Positions 12,501 through 23,977 of a stretch of DNA of 64,000 nucleotides are shown here, piece by piece. Positions within the stretch are counted from its first letter, which is position 1; each line of letters begins with the position of its first letter. The notes below the pieces were generated by a model. That model did not search any database, was not told the origin of the DNA, and saw only the letters and a list, made by a program, of their open reading frames with translations. Source of the DNA: Stagonosporopsis chrysanthemi (taxonomy: Eukaryota > Ascomycota > Dothideomycetes > Pleosporales > Didymellaceae); NCBI GenBank assembly GCA_022560025.1, contig JAFISE010000026.1:124001-188000 (forward strand), given 5' to 3'. Made by a program: the position numbers and the translations under genes.

Positions 12501-13683
12501 TCGCACCTTTGAACATACGCAAGCGTAGTGGTGCAAGTCTCTCCTCCAAGTACATGAACGACGTACCTGTCTCCATTCCATGGCCAGGACCAAGTGCGCA
12601 TAACTCTGTTCGCTCGTATCAAGATGTGCAGAGAGACTTACACGCCGCACGTGTCCAAATTGCACCACCAGCGGCACCAGAAAAGCAGCCCGTCGTCAAG
12701 AAAAGGAAGTCCCTGTGGTTTCGCCGCAACAACGAGGAAAAGGAACAACTAGGCAAGAGTGAGCTTCAAGTTGGAACGAAGAAGTCGACGGCTCTACTAC
12801 AGATACCCGAAGCTTGGCAAGGTCTCGATGATCGTATGAGGACCGAACCCTCTCCCACACTGAGCATCCACAACGAAGCCTCCAAGCATGCTTCGAAACA
12901 ATCTGATGGTAGTAACGTCAGCGAGTTTCCCATGCGCAGTACAGGCACCGCTGCTGCTAAGAGCGATAGTGCACCGCGCAAAGGTTTCTTCGGCTTCTTC
13001 GGCAAGAAAAAGGAGGAGAAGGCTAAAGGTCCTATGGAGCTTGATCGTAAGTGTGGTTTCCCGTTAGTTTACCTGCTACTAACACAGATCTCTAGTCAGC
13101 TCCAGCTCGTCATCTATTCTTTCGACCCATGGTATCGGACCTGAATCAAGTGACTCGGTGAACCGGAACGGTCCACCAGACGTGCAAATGAACTGGTTGT
13201 CACGCTTTCTGCACATCAAGCCTGCTACCAGGACCCTCTGCTTCCATGTGGGCCGTGGTAAAGTTCGCGGAGACTTGGTCCGTTTGTTGCGAGACTGGCA
13301 GCGCTTCGGCGTGTGTGATGTGACATACGATCGCAGAGCCAATACCATCAACGCTCGAGTAGATAAGGCCAATCGTAAGTCTTTTTCAACCTTCATTTCT
13401 CGCATGATTCTGGCCCTAGGCTTCCTCAACTTTGAGCACCCAATGCTAACGATACCATCTCACAGATCTGAAGATCAAGCCAGTATCTTTCGTCATCGAG
13501 CTTTTTGTGGTTCTGGAGCACGGCCATCGCGCGAGTCTCTGCTTGGCTAGATTCACTCAGACCCGGGGTGCGGCATCGAGTCTCCGCAAGGTCGTCGACA
13601 TCGTCGAAGACGTGTGTCGTGCCAAAAATATGTTGGTGGAAGACCTCGAGAAACAAGCGACGATGGCGGAAGTGCTAGGCTGA
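9594..13683 (+). CDS. Nim1/Gin4/Hsl1-type Ser/Thr protein kinase
   Basis: Five exons: 9594-10228, 10277-11023, 11077-13046, 13096-13374 and 13466-13683. All phases close and give 1,282 residues. The kinase domain spans about residues 113-385: Gly-rich loop GRGGCSRV near 124, a K at 145 in the AAK motif, HRDLKPEN with catalytic D at 262, DFG at 281-283 and APE at 305-307. The opening GPWQLGRTIG matches the AMPK-related Nim1/Cdr1/Cdr2, Gin4 and Hsl1 group. A long Ser/Arg-rich disordered middle follows, then a C-terminal stretch (about 1170-1282) that resembles the fungal KA1 lipid-binding domain of this group. Such kinases sit at the septin collar or cell cortex and inhibit Wee1 to link cell shape to mitosis; that role is inferred from the family. 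I cannot tell Gin4 from Hsl1 by eye. Confidence 0.93.
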
Positions 13684-14411
13684 AAGATTCGGGCCAAAAC
13701 AATACGTTTGTCGCACAAGGCTAGTCCCATGGACATTTGACGGTAAACTTCCTCCATGCACAAGGATGTATAGTGCCTCAACATCTGTTTGGTACGTCTG
13801 GAGGATCATTGGATATGAGATCTTGGTGTTTGTCTTCGCGTACGATACCCCGGGCAACCTTACGCATCATCATCAGATCGAGCACCGCATCCCAGCATTT
13901 CCTCACCAACTCTCAGCTACCGCCGTTTATTGCACACGTCGCAGAGGAGTGTAATGTCTCATTCGAGCTTCTTTGTACTCATAAATTCACCTCCAAGTTC
14001 ATATCTGTGGCGGGTCTGGAGTTCCGGGCTTGTTTGCTTTTGGTTGTCAGTGGAGGGTTGTAATCAGTAGTTCTTGAAGTTTTGCTCATTTCTTTTTGGC
14101 TCTCCCGACTTCTTCAATTGCTGGGCCTCCAGGTGTGCCATATGTGCTAAATTCGATATGAATGCATAGGTACTGGAGTTACGCCTAATTGGGAAGGTCG
14201 CCGCAATTTGTCAAATGAGGCACTGCCATGCATTCGATCGCACTGCGGTATGGTCTGAAAAAGTTCTCATTCTGCTGTAAGAAGGAGAAAAGGCCGTAAT
14301 CAATAATGCATATGTTGTCGACCCTCTCTAGCATTCACAAACATGCCCGGTCACACTCTAGACCCTCATCTGCGAGCAATTTGCCACACACCATTGCCCT
14401 GCTCGGATCGC
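13684..14411. other. Intergenic, convergent 3' ends
   Basis: Lies between the kinase (plus) and the CREG-like gene (minus), so it should hold two 3' UTRs. Only short ORFs; nothing recognised. Confidence 0.6.
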
Positions 14412-15167
14412 TTAGAGCTCGAGAGACTCTTCATCTCCAAGTCCGACCCATGATTTCCAGCTTGCCCATCCACCCTTCTTCTCGCCAGGCAGCCTAATAG
14501 CCTCAATCTCCTCAGGCGTTACACTGTACCAGTCTTCTGTCGGAATCCATCCGATGTATGCGCGGTCTCCAAAACCACCAATCCAGTACACTTCATCGAC
14601 TACAAGCCTCACCCACTTGCTCTGATGGATCCTGTTGCCAGGCAGCCACCAAGCAGCGTCAGGGTGGTACTTGACGAAGCACGTCGTGAGGCTTGCCTTG
14701 CTAGCCTCGTCGGCGCTGATATCTTCCAAATGTCCTACGAGTGAGAAGCGGGGCAGCGATGCCGGGCTGCGCCACACGTTGTCTGAGGGATGCCAGCGCA
14801 TGCTGAGCGTGATGTTGGACCCCGCGTCGACGTTTTTGAAGGACGTCGCGATCGTGATAGCGAGGATGGTCGGTTTGCCCGTGTCCGGCTCACAGTCGCT
14901 GAAGTAATCCATGAGGCCGATAGGAGCGCCACCGACAGAAGGCCGATTCTCAGCAGCGTGGTGCGAAGACGAGGGGAAGACGGTCGACAGTGTGCCTATA
15001 TTTTCGAGACGGAGGATACGGCGTGCTTGGACAGCCGACTCACGGGCTGTGGGAATGGTGAAGCCAGCATCATGCTGTTCAGCGTTCGTAAAGAGGCGCT
15101 GAGGTGATGGGAGGTTGGTGGCCGAGGTCAAAGAGATTAGGGCCAGGAGGGCCGTATTGACATACAT
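14412..15167 (-). CDS. Secreted CREG-like protein, FMN-binding split-barrel fold
   Basis: Single exon of 251 residues. The frame is open further upstream, but only through a TTG codon, so I start at the ATG at 15167, which puts a signal peptide (hydrophobic residues 2-16) at the N-terminus. The remainder has the layout of the CREG/pyridoxamine-5-phosphate-oxidase-like family: a helix with basic residues (QARRILRLENIGTLSTVF), then a substrate-pocket segment (APIGLMDYFSDCE), strands with NITLSMRW and PRFSLVGHLEDI, and a late WVRLVVDEVYWIGGFGDRAYIGWI segment. CREG proteins are secreted or lysosomal and usually lack enzyme activity. No transmembrane segment is seen after the signal. Function in fungi is not established. 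Confidence 0.8.
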   Translation of the reverse strand: MYVNTALLALISLTSATNLPSPQRLFTNAEQHDAGFTIPTARESAVQARRILRLENIGTLSTVFPSSSHHAAENRPSVGGAPIGLMDYFSDCEPDTGKPTILAITIATSFKNVDAGSNITLSMRWHPSDNVWRSPASLPRFSLVGHLEDISADEASKASLTTCFVKYHPDAAWWLPGNRIHQSKWVRLVVDEVYWIGGFGDRAYIGWIPTEDWYSVTPEEIEAIRLPGEKKGGWASWKSWVGLGDEESLEL

Positions 15168-15841
15168 GATGCTTGGTGGGCGAAAGGATGCTGTTATTAC
15201 AACGACGATTAGGGAAACGCACACTTGTATGCACAGCAGCGACTGTGAAGCTGCCAAAAGTGTCGTGTAGGAGGTCAAACGGTGCCTCGGGGCGGAACAA
15301 ACAGATACATCACGCGATTATACAGGCGCCGGATACCGGCCGAGTAATCCTACGCGAGTCCAAGATTCATGATTTGACCTTGGTGAAATACAAACGACTG
15401 TGCTCACCCAAATAATCGAAGCAGAGTGCAGTATTGTATTCGTCAAGTTCGTTGATGTTGCGGGATGTCTCAACAATGGCAGCGCGCGTCCTGAGGTTTG
15501 ATGTTCGTCAGCTTTATATCAGATTGATTAGATGCATCTAATCTGATCTTTGCCAAGCAAATCCGCGTGATCATATCTGCCTCGCTTACGGAACTAGGGC
15601 ACAGCCAAATTCGCTCCTGCCTGCTCATCGCCGCCGCCAGTCATCGACACCCACGACCGCATCGCCAACCTGTACGTATCCTACCCGCACGAACGCACCC
15701 TCGACGAACCCCATATCTCGACTCTGCGACGAAAACATTTTCGCGCCGCTCGCCCACGACTTTCTTGCGCCAGAACACAGCTAACCTGCGATTCGCCACA
15801 CAGAACCAACAGCCAACTCATCAAACCCATCAACCGCAATC
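15168..15841. promoter_or_regulatory. Divergent promoter region between the CREG-like and eS30 genes
   Basis: 674 bp between two divergently transcribed genes. It contains an 18-bp perfect palindrome (15526-15543) and, nearer eS30, pyrimidine- and CCA-rich sequence typical of a strongly expressed fungal ribosomal-protein promoter. No other gene is seen. Confidence 0.55.
15526..15543. repeat. 18-bp perfect palindrome
   Basis: GATTAGATG followed immediately by its reverse complement CATCTAATC. It is about 300 bp upstream of the eS30 start. It could be a binding site for a dimeric regulator; no known site is recognised. Confidence 0.8.
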
Positions 15842-16273
15842 ATGGGTAAGGTTCACGGATCCCTCGCACGTGCCGGAAAGGTCAAGTCTCAGACTCGTAA
15901 GTCGCAACTCCGCGAAAATAACATACATTACAGATACTAACAAGTCGCAGCCAAGGTAAGCTTACGGCCCCCAACCTTCGCATGCCGATACCCACATCGA
16001 ACGAGAAGACGCTACCTCAATAACCATCCACGGCGCAGCATACAGCAACGAGGAACGACTGCATGCTAGGACAGAGGCTGACACCCGAGACAGGTTGAGC
16101 CCCAGGAGAAGAAGAAGACCCCCAAGGGCCGCGCCAAGAAGAGGCTCACTTACACCCGCCGTTTCGTCAACGTCACCATGACCGGCGGCAAGAGGAAGGT
16201 CAGTGGAAACCCCTGTCCTGCCTGATGACGAAATGCTGATTTGGCGTAGATGAACCCCAACCCTACCTCGTAA
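15842..16273 (+). CDS. RPS30: 40S ribosomal protein S30 (eS30)
   Basis: Four exons: 15842-15896, 15951-15955, 16094-16198 and 16250-16273, giving 62 residues, the normal length. The product begins MGKVHGSLARAGKVKSQTPK and ends in KRKMNPNPTS, with the conserved TRRFVNVTMTGGKRK core; this is eS30, a small-subunit protein near the mRNA entry/decoding side. It is not fused to a ubiquitin-like domain, as expected for fungi. Exon 2 is only 5 nt (CCAAG). It is needed because joining exon 1 directly to exon 3 gives an immediate stop. Introns are 54, 138 and 51 nt. The short exons and high Lys/Arg content are typical of highly expressed ribosomal-protein genes. Confidence 0.98.
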
Positions 16274-16872
16274 GGAATTCGATAAAGGGAGGGCGTTTGG
16301 AACGAGCACGATGAGCTAGATGTTTCTGTCATGAATTCGGTTTCTTCGGGCTGGCTATGACTCTGGATCAGAGAGAGTGGGACTCCGTATGAGGTGGGCG
16401 TCGCCACGGCACGCCACCCCGCAGCAGCAAGATCCCACACTTTGGGAGGATGGGGCATACTCATGGCGTAAATGTACATTCGGCTTTCGCACGGCTGCAC
16501 CACGAAATCTAGTCTTCTGTGACTCGACACCGCTCTCCCTGGTTGTTTTGCTTATATGGTGCCTTTTGTGAATGTCTTGTGATCTTCCTCGTCATGAATC
16601 ACGGGTACAGTGAGAGCGCGTGTTTCGGATGACCAACTAATGCCGCGAACGCCTCCAATTCACGATGCGTCTCCCCGCAATGAGTGCACCTGACTGGCGG
16701 AGGAAGGCGTTACTGATTCGGTTGGTCAATTCCGCCTCAGGCATGAAGCTCCGACCAAGCGATCGACGTCACCTGCAGCAAGCTCAACCGCTGCCTAAGC
16801 TCCAACCAAGCTCCACCATCAAACAATAAACATCACCCACGAACCCAACATATACCATTGACTCACATCAAA
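16274..16872. other. Intergenic: eS30 3' end and Fmp46-like promoter
   Basis: About 600 bp with no supported frame. The 100 bases before the next ATG are A/C-rich, as in many fungal 5' leaders. Confidence 0.55.
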
Positions 16873-17428
16873 ATGTTCAAGAAATTCTTTGGCGAGGTGA
16901 GGCCCTCATCAATTGGTCCTACTGCTCATGACTGACACTTCCTAGCACGGCGTGAAGAACGTTGTGACCCTCTTCCACAAGCCCTCCAGCCAGGCCTCCA
17001 TACGTGCGCACACCATCCTTAAGCAAGCCAACGCGCACTCCGTATCGACTGCCACCGAAGATCAGGCCAGCTCCCACGATGCGCACAACAAGGCCCAACG
17101 TACTGAATTCGAGCTTGATGTAACCGAGGAACCGCCCACTGGAGACCAGCTGAAGAATATTTTGGAGTATCTGGGCGGGCCGAGTGCTGTCGGCAGGGTT
17201 ATCGAGGGAGCAAAGGATGAGACAGATGCGCTGAGGCGATTGAAGGCGGATGGGAACTCGTTCCAGAGGCCACTGGTCGTGGACTGGAACCAGGGCAAGG
17301 CCGGTAAGTGCACTGCGCACGTGCGCTGGAAACTGCTTCGGAGCGTCTACTGATTTTCTACAGTCGCTGGTGACAATGAGTCCGAGATTCTAAGTCTGCT
17401 CAAGAACATTTCCGCTGAGAAGAAGTAG
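16873..17428 (+). CDS. Fmp46-like mitochondrial redox protein (DUF1687, thioredoxin fold)
   Basis: Exons 16873-16896, 16946-17303 and 17364-17428, giving 148 residues. The first exon encodes only MFKKFFGE. The body contains VVTLFHKPSSQAS, FELDVTEEPPTGDQLKNILEYLGG, and a terminal block FQRPLVVDWNQGKAVAGDNESEIL, the pattern of the fungal DUF1687/Fmp46 family. These proteins have a thioredoxin/ArsC-like fold and yeast Fmp46 is found in mitochondria; a redox role is inferred and unproven. The intron acceptor at 17361-17363 is required to read VAGDNESEIL. Neighbouring genes are unrelated. Confidence 0.86.
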
Positions 17429-18090
17429 AAGCCGCGATGCGTTGAACTTACGAAAGCGTTTGGCATGAGGCTGGTAATCAAAACTTCTTTAGTCCAACCT
17501 TGTGCGTTCTCTGAATGATCTTGTTTAATGTTGAGACTGGGCTGGTCCTCACCGCTGCTCTGTGTGGAAGCACAAACATCCATGTAACGGGTAACTGCAG
17601 GACGGCTATGCGAGTAGCCTCAATAGCAGTCCATGTAAATTGACCCTCACTTGTTTTGTTTCATTACACGCGCTGTCTCTTTTTCACCGCTGCTCGTCTT
17701 CCATATGCTTGTTCACGCCTATCCCCTCACAACCGGCACTCAATGTACGATGAGCGTTGCTCGATGCGTTCTTCATGTCCCTTTGATCCAGGAAAGTGAA
17801 GATAGCTTACAGCTTCTCAGTAGGAGCTATCCAATTGGCTCGGTTGCGCAGCGCTGGTGCTCTGCCCTTCACCTCACCGTGCTCCACTCGCTAAGGCTGC
17901 CACTTCCTCTCTGGTCAACAACAAGCTCCACTCCCACAATCACCACCAACCGCGCTGCGAACACTTCTGTTCTCTTCTGCTTTTGCGGCGTGCGGCGTAC
18001 GGCGTCTCAGGACATGCAGCTGCTTTCTTGAAGCCACTATCGCTCAACTCTTTTCCAAGCTTGTTTACATCTACTTTTCCAGCGACTACC
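17429..18090. other. Intergenic, promoter and leader of the RRM gene
   Basis: Open frames at 17651-18031 and upstream of 18091 lack ATG starts in the right frame or any motif. The final 200 bases are CT- and CAA-rich, consistent with a 5' UTR. Confidence 0.55.
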
Positions 18091-21000
18091 ATGGGCGATT
18101 TGCCCCCACCGCCAATGGCAACCGCAGATTCGAGCGGTGAACTGCCAGATCTAAGCTCAGAGCGGTCGATGGCTTCGCCCGCAGTGTCAGACAAGAGCGT
18201 CACATCACGTCGCTCAGCACCTGCCGAACCAGTGCAACCTCAGTTGGGCCGTGGAAGCGCGATGTTCAGTACAGACCTTGGTCGGCGAGCGCCACGCAAG
18301 CTCCAGGGTCCACCCTATACACCAGTCATTGTGCGCAGCAACATGGTGCTAGATGTTGTCAACGCTGCAAGCCTTTGGCGTAGCAGATACCCTTACCAAT
18401 ACCTGTGCATTTTCCCACATGCCGACTGGGAAATTGGCGACCTCTGGGACGAGGAAGACATACACCTCGAGACGGAGTCTTTCTGTAAGCAGTTACTGCA
18501 GTTCATCGAGCGTGACAATGCTGTCCGGGCGCAGAAGTACGCACAGGAATGGTCCGACACGTACCCTGAGCGTCTGCCTGCCGTTGGCGAAGACATGACC
18601 GAGCTCTACGATAAGGACAATCCTCTTTCAATCGTGGATTACATCTTTGTGAATGAGGAGAGCCGAGGGTATCCTCCCATCTTCCTCTGGCATGTCGCGC
18701 ACATCATGCGCACAGCCATGCTTGCCGTCAAGGGCGTAAAGCTACCAGTCGAGGATGTAGTGACTGTTTCTGAGAGTTTGGGTAAAGACAACAAGGATCT
18801 TGTCGTGGACAAACTCACTCCAGCGACAACGACAGTTGAGCTCACAGCGATCATGCCAACTGCACCCATCGTTACGGCGAAGAGTGAGTCTGGAAGGGAA
18901 ACGTTCAGGTGTTGAACTGCAACTGACTCTATCATAGCGTCGACTCAAGAGACCGATTCTGCGGCTTGGATGTCTAGTCCACAGCCCATACCTACACGAC
19001 ACAAGAATCGGAAACAAACACCAACTCAGGGCTACGCCGCCGATCCCATCGCAGGCGCGAACTACTCTTGGACGCCAGCTTACGGGACTCATGGACAATA
19101 CATGGGCGGCCCAGATCCAGCTCAGAGTGCTTTGCGCGTACCTAGAACCCGAGCGGGGCGCTCTGCATCTGGGTCGTACAACCAACCTATGCCCTACGTC
19201 GAGAACATGCCTCGTGTGCCATCAGGACTTGGTCGGCAACACGCCGACACTGTGACAATTATGCAATCACCACGATACAACCAGGCACACATGGCATTGG
19301 GCCAGCCAATGGGCAACGTTCATCCAAGCATGGTGCCAGTCTCTAGCGAGCAAATTCCTATGTCACCCGGTATGGTTACAGGACCACACCAGCCCCATGG
19401 CTTCATGTATCCTGGTATGATGCCTAATCACGCTGCACGAGTTCCTTCAGCAACACATGGCTACCCTCGACAGCCATCTGGATCTCATTTTGTGCCATAT
19501 GCCGCACCGATGGTAGACATGACGAATATGCCTTATCCTCCAGGGCTGTCTCCGCAGAACTTTGGGACTTCACAGCCCGGTGACGGCCGCTTCAATCAGC
19601 GTTACATGGCTGGTCATGTCTTATATGATCCTTACGATGGCAGCAATCCAGCTTTCATGGGTTCAGGGTACTCCGGTGGCAATGGCAGGAGAAGCTATCC
19701 GAATGGCCATCACAACTCCAATGGTCGCCCGCGCAAAGCCTCTTTCCAGGGCAACCGACCATACCAGAGCCAGTATATTAATGACCGGCCCACTTTACCG
19801 CAGACGGGAGCCAAGCGAAACTTTTCGCAAAAGAATCATCTCGAAAATGATCCCGCCGTTACACATGACCGAACTTATGGATGCTATGAGACTTGGATCG
19901 GTCCACAGAACGAGATTGTGAACGAGCTCTTTGTCAAGGACTTGCCAGAGGATGTCGAGCCTTCTGAGCTCGAGGCCATGTTTCATGGAAGACTTGGTGT
20001 CAAGCCTACTTCCATCAACATCAAGATATCACCGCAACTTCACCAACGGACGCATGCTTTTGTGGGGTGAGTCATTTGCATTCATCGTGCTACTAGAATC
20101 CCATGCTGACAATATTAGATTCGCAAACACTTCGATCGCAAAACAAGGCATCTTGATTCGGGATGCCACCATACGTCAAAAACCAGTCTCGATTACAGTC
20201 CCTAGGCGGTTCTTTCAAAAGGTCCCACGGGATACCTTCGAGATAGGGACCTCTTCCTACTCCCGGTACACTGGTAATCCCAACCTTGGTGATGATCGAA
20301 GTCGTGGTCCCTCACTTGATACTGGACACGGTATCACCGCAACTACCCCCGCTGCCAACGAGTCCACATCGTATTCACCTCAAGACGCTAGGAGCGACAT
20401 ACATAAGAAGAAGAAGAAGGGCAAACAGCCACAGCAAGATCCAGCAGCTGGAGGCAGTCCCAGGGCACGAAAAGCGAAGCTGAAGAAGTATCAGGATTCT
20501 CCGACCAAGGAGAGCGTTGTTGAACCCTCAGAAGGGGTATCAACTGGTACAGTACAGGAAGCAGATGAAGCTAGTGATGACGTATCAAGCTCGGGTGATA
20601 CGGCTTCCAAACTCGCTATCGTGAGCGGAACACAGACGCAACAGTCTCGCGCTGATGAAGTGATGCCTTCAGATCCGGTGAAGTTGGCTCTACCCAAGGC
20701 TGGAAAGCGAAAGTCGCTTGACGCAATCCCATCAGACGCGAAAGTGCAGAATGCCGTCAATGCTGGCACGCCGGATCATCAACGACACACTGCTGCGGGG
20801 CCACTAGATTTGCATTATGGACAAATTATTGTATCTGGCGTTGACGAAAAATCAGAACAGGGTCTATCGGTGGAGAAACTGGCCTCTGCCGAGCAGGTTC
20901 TAGCACCCACAGTCTTTCCGGACCCTGGACACAAAGGTTCCGAGGGGCAAAATAATTGTTCGACACACCAATCAGCACCAAAGCCGTTGAAAGCAGAAGA

Positions 21001-23024
21001 AGAGCCTGAAGTTGGTTCAGATATCACGAACCAAGGTACGGCTTCCACAGCGTCTGAGGCTGTGGCAACTACAAATAAAGGTGATTCAGCATCAACGGCC
21101 TCGATTGCCAAAACTGAAGCCGTTGAAACTACGGTACTACCCGTCATACCGACAGAAGAGGTTGTCAAGGCATCCGCTCTAAAAACGAAGACAGACACCA
21201 TGATGCCTCCTGACTCGCAGGAAGCTGAGGCTCCACCAGCTGCGCAGCAGGACATAAATCCCATTCAGGCAGGCCCCACGGTTTCCGAGCCTGTTAAGAA
21301 GAGTGGAGTCCAACAAACCGAGTCCCTTCACCCCTTCTCTAAAGCCACCAAAGTTCAGGCAAAGAGGGAGAAAGAACAGAAGAAGAAAGCCTTGAAACGA
21401 GAGAAGGAGCAAGCAGACAAGGCCAAGGCTGTACAATCTGCCGCAGGCAAGGCTGCTGCAAAGCCTTCATCTGAGCGTGAAGGTACGACCAAGGTAAATG
21501 ACGACCCCAAAGACATAAGTCAGAGTGACGCAGCGAGTGAGGAGACGGATCTTTCTGCCGACAAAGGTTCTTCTGTATCAAACGCAGGAGCTGTCACAGC
21601 AAAAAATTCGGATCCGAAGCCGACATCTGCTGTAAATCCTTACGATACAACCGCTGACTATCAAGATAAGTCCACAGGGAAGCGGAACGACAAGAAGACA
21701 AACACTCAGGCCACGCACGACACAGTCAGAGTAGAGCAGGAGGACGAAGAGCATGGTAAGCAAATCGGTGGCACCCTCAGCATTCCCAACGAGTCCTCCT
21801 CAGTGACCAATACGGAAGTGAAGGCCGACCTACCAGAGGACGCTCCGGCTCCGCATGCACTATCTTCTGAACCAGTACCTGCCGACGAAGCTTCCAGCCC
21901 CGCGAAAGAGCCTGCTCGTACTGTCAAATTTGCCGAAGAACCCTCAACTGCTGCGAAGAAGAAGAGGAACAAAGGAAAGAAAAAGAAGAAGACGCCAGCT
22001 TGGCCAGATCTTGAGCTCCGTCCGAAGTCACCTAACCCCCCATGGATGGGCCCGATCGATATGGCGACAGATGTACAGCACTACGATGAGATGATGAATA
22101 GAGCGTGCGGTGGAGAGGACGACTCTGACTTTTCATGGTCCGACATACCTCTGGTGGAGAATACAATGAGTGGCGATGAAGAAGAACTTGAAGAAGGGGG
22201 TGGAGAGAATGGTGAGGATGAGAGAGATCTGGAGGCGATCCAACAGCGGATAGCAGAACTCTCGGGTCTACAAGGTAAGACTAATTCTCGAAAACTTCCC
22301 TCCATCTAACTTTGACAGCTGCGGCTCCAACAGGATCATCAAAAAAGACAGCCATCACTTCCTTGGAACCCAGAACCGGTCAGCCAAGCGTGGTGACTGA
22401 AGAAATCAACGAGCATCCGGCCATTGCAGTTCTTGAAACTCAGCTTGGTAAGCCCATAAGTGGTAGACTTGTGGGATTTTTACTGATTGCATATAGCAGC
22501 GACTAGAGAGGAGATCCAAACTTCTTTGGCGAATATCTCTGCAACTGAAGCAAAGAGCGCAGACACACAGCCAACGTCCAGCACAACGACCGAAGGAACC
22601 CAGACATCCAAGAAGAAGAAGCGCAAGAACAACAAGAAAAAGAAGGCAGCTGAAATCATTGAAAATACCGAGACGACCGAAGCCCAAGCTGACAATGTCG
22701 CTGGAGCCGGTGATACCACGGGATCAACCTCGAACATCGCGGTGGAGGATTTGATCGACAGCAACGATCCCTTCTACGATCAACTGAAAGAAATCGAGGA
22801 TACCAAGCGTGGTAGTCAAGGAACTCCTACCCTACGGGGAGGCTATGCTGAGGCGGCAAAATTGGTACGTCAACTACGGTGGAGCAACCTCCAGCCTTTC
22901 TAACGAAATATTACAGTGCGATGAGCCGCAGCTTATGCGCACCATGGAAGCCTACTTCAAGGAGACGCAGGGTTCTGGCCAACCGACAGGGAGGAAGGCA
23001 TCAAAGCATGATCTGTACAACTGA
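18091..23024 (+). CDS. Large RRM-containing protein with basic, disordered tail
   Basis: Six exons: 18091-18883, 18938-20066, 20119-22274, 22319-22447, 22497-22864 and 22917-23024; 1,560 residues with all phases closing. Residues 1-260 are a conserved-looking globular N-terminus with no name I know (motif VVNAASLWRSRYPYQYLC). A Met/Pro/Gly/Tyr-rich segment follows. An RNA-recognition-motif-like domain lies at about 590-680, with RNP2-like ELFVKDLP and RNP1-like HAFVGFA; the second intron splits RNP1. The remaining 880 residues are disordered, rich in Ser, Glu, Lys and Ala, with Lys-rich tracts (KKKKKGK, KRNKGKKKKKK, KKKKRKNNKKKK) and a charged coiled stretch near 21350-21430. The likely role is RNA or ribonucleoprotein binding, but the family is not recognised. 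The start is the first in-frame ATG. Confidence 0.85.
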
Positions 23025-23362
23025 TTTCAGTTGGCTGGCAAGCTTTGATGGAGTGTTACACACCGCAGAAAGGGGACTGTGTGGCATGTGCCGAACGAGT
23101 CGATGTGTATGACCAGATCGCAACGGAGAATCACGTGTCAATTGCCATGTCATCAATCCGTCTAGATAAGTGAACACAATTCATTTGTCTCACGCTCAAC
23201 ACGTCTTCGAGCGGTCAATCTGCCGTACCCCTAAATGGTCAATCGACCGTACCCCATTGTGATGGACCTTAGATCGCAGGCCTATCCTGTTTCAGCCTCG
23301 CATGTAACTGGGCACTCTCATCCGATCTCTTTGTGATCTCCTCCTGCCTTACGACATTCCTC
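23025..23362. other. Intergenic between convergent genes
   Basis: Holds the 3' ends of the RRM gene and the small coiled-coil gene. It contains a near-perfect direct repeat at 23213-23255 and no gene. Confidence 0.55.
23213..23255. repeat. Pair of 19-bp direct repeats
   Basis: Two copies at 23213-23231 and 23237-23255 share GGTCAATC, two differing bases, then CCGTACCCC (17 of 19 bases identical), separated by 5 bp. The second copy also contains the inverted element GGTC-AATC-GACC. Confidence 0.8.
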
Positions 23363-23977
23363 TCATACAGCGCCTCTTTCTCCTGGAACATCCGCTTGAT
23401 GTTCTTGCTCCCCTTTCCTCTGCTCTGTTATCCTTGCATGATGCGCCATAGACGCACTTGCTTTCATGTCTGCAATTTGGTGCCGCATTGCTGCCGCACC
23501 GCGCTCCTGCTCCATCATCAGATTGTACCATGCCACCTTCTCAGCCCTCTTCATTCGCTCTGTGGCTTGCACTCGCTCGATCTCGAAACCATGCTTCTGC
23601 TGCTCAATCTTTTGCCAGTGCGCCAGTGCGGCGTTTTGCGCAACGAAGTCGGCGTCTTGCTGCTCCCGCTTGCGACGAAGTATGTCGCGGTGTATCGTCT
23701 CTTCTAGTGTACGGCTGTGCTCGCGGGCTTCCCTGGCATGTCTCAGAGCAAGGGTATGCTCTTTTTGTTGGTCGATGAGGCACGCAGTCGGTGCTGGAAT
23801 GCCGTTTGCACCAGAAGGTTGGTCTCCCGTCATGGAGTAGAAGCGTGCTTTGCAGCCCTTGTCGCGGAGGAGTTCAACCAAGTCAGATTTGGCAGCCGTG
23901 CCATTAGTAGCGAGAACATGCTCGACATATGACAAAGGCGAGTAGCTAAGACCATGTGATTCGTATGTGTCTCTCAT
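23363..23977 (-). CDS. Hypothetical Gln/Glu/Arg-rich coiled-coil protein
   Basis: A single ATG-started frame of 204 residues. The N-terminal 70 residues (LSYVEHVLATNGTAAKSDLVELLRDKG) look like a short helical domain. The remainder from about residue 75 is a strongly helical, charged stretch with heptad-like spacing (ALRHAREAREHSRTLEETIHRDILRRKREQ...), ending after an Arg/Gln/His-rich segment. No catalytic motif or signal peptide. It is convergent with the RRM gene. Not recognised; a missing intron at either end cannot be excluded. Confidence 0.5.
   Translation of the reverse strand: MRDTYESHGLSYSPLSYVEHVLATNGTAAKSDLVELLRDKGCKARFYSMTGDQPSGANGIPAPTACLIDQQKEHTLALRHAREAREHSRTLEETIHRDILRRKREQQDADFVAQNAALAHWQKIEQQKHGFEIERVQATERMKRAEKVAWYNLMMEQERGAAAMRHQIADMKASASMAHHARITEQRKGEQEHQADVPGERGAV

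Noticed and set aside
12068..12622. 184-codon minus-strand ORF inside the kinase gene
   Set aside because: Shadow of the well-supported plus-strand coding exon.
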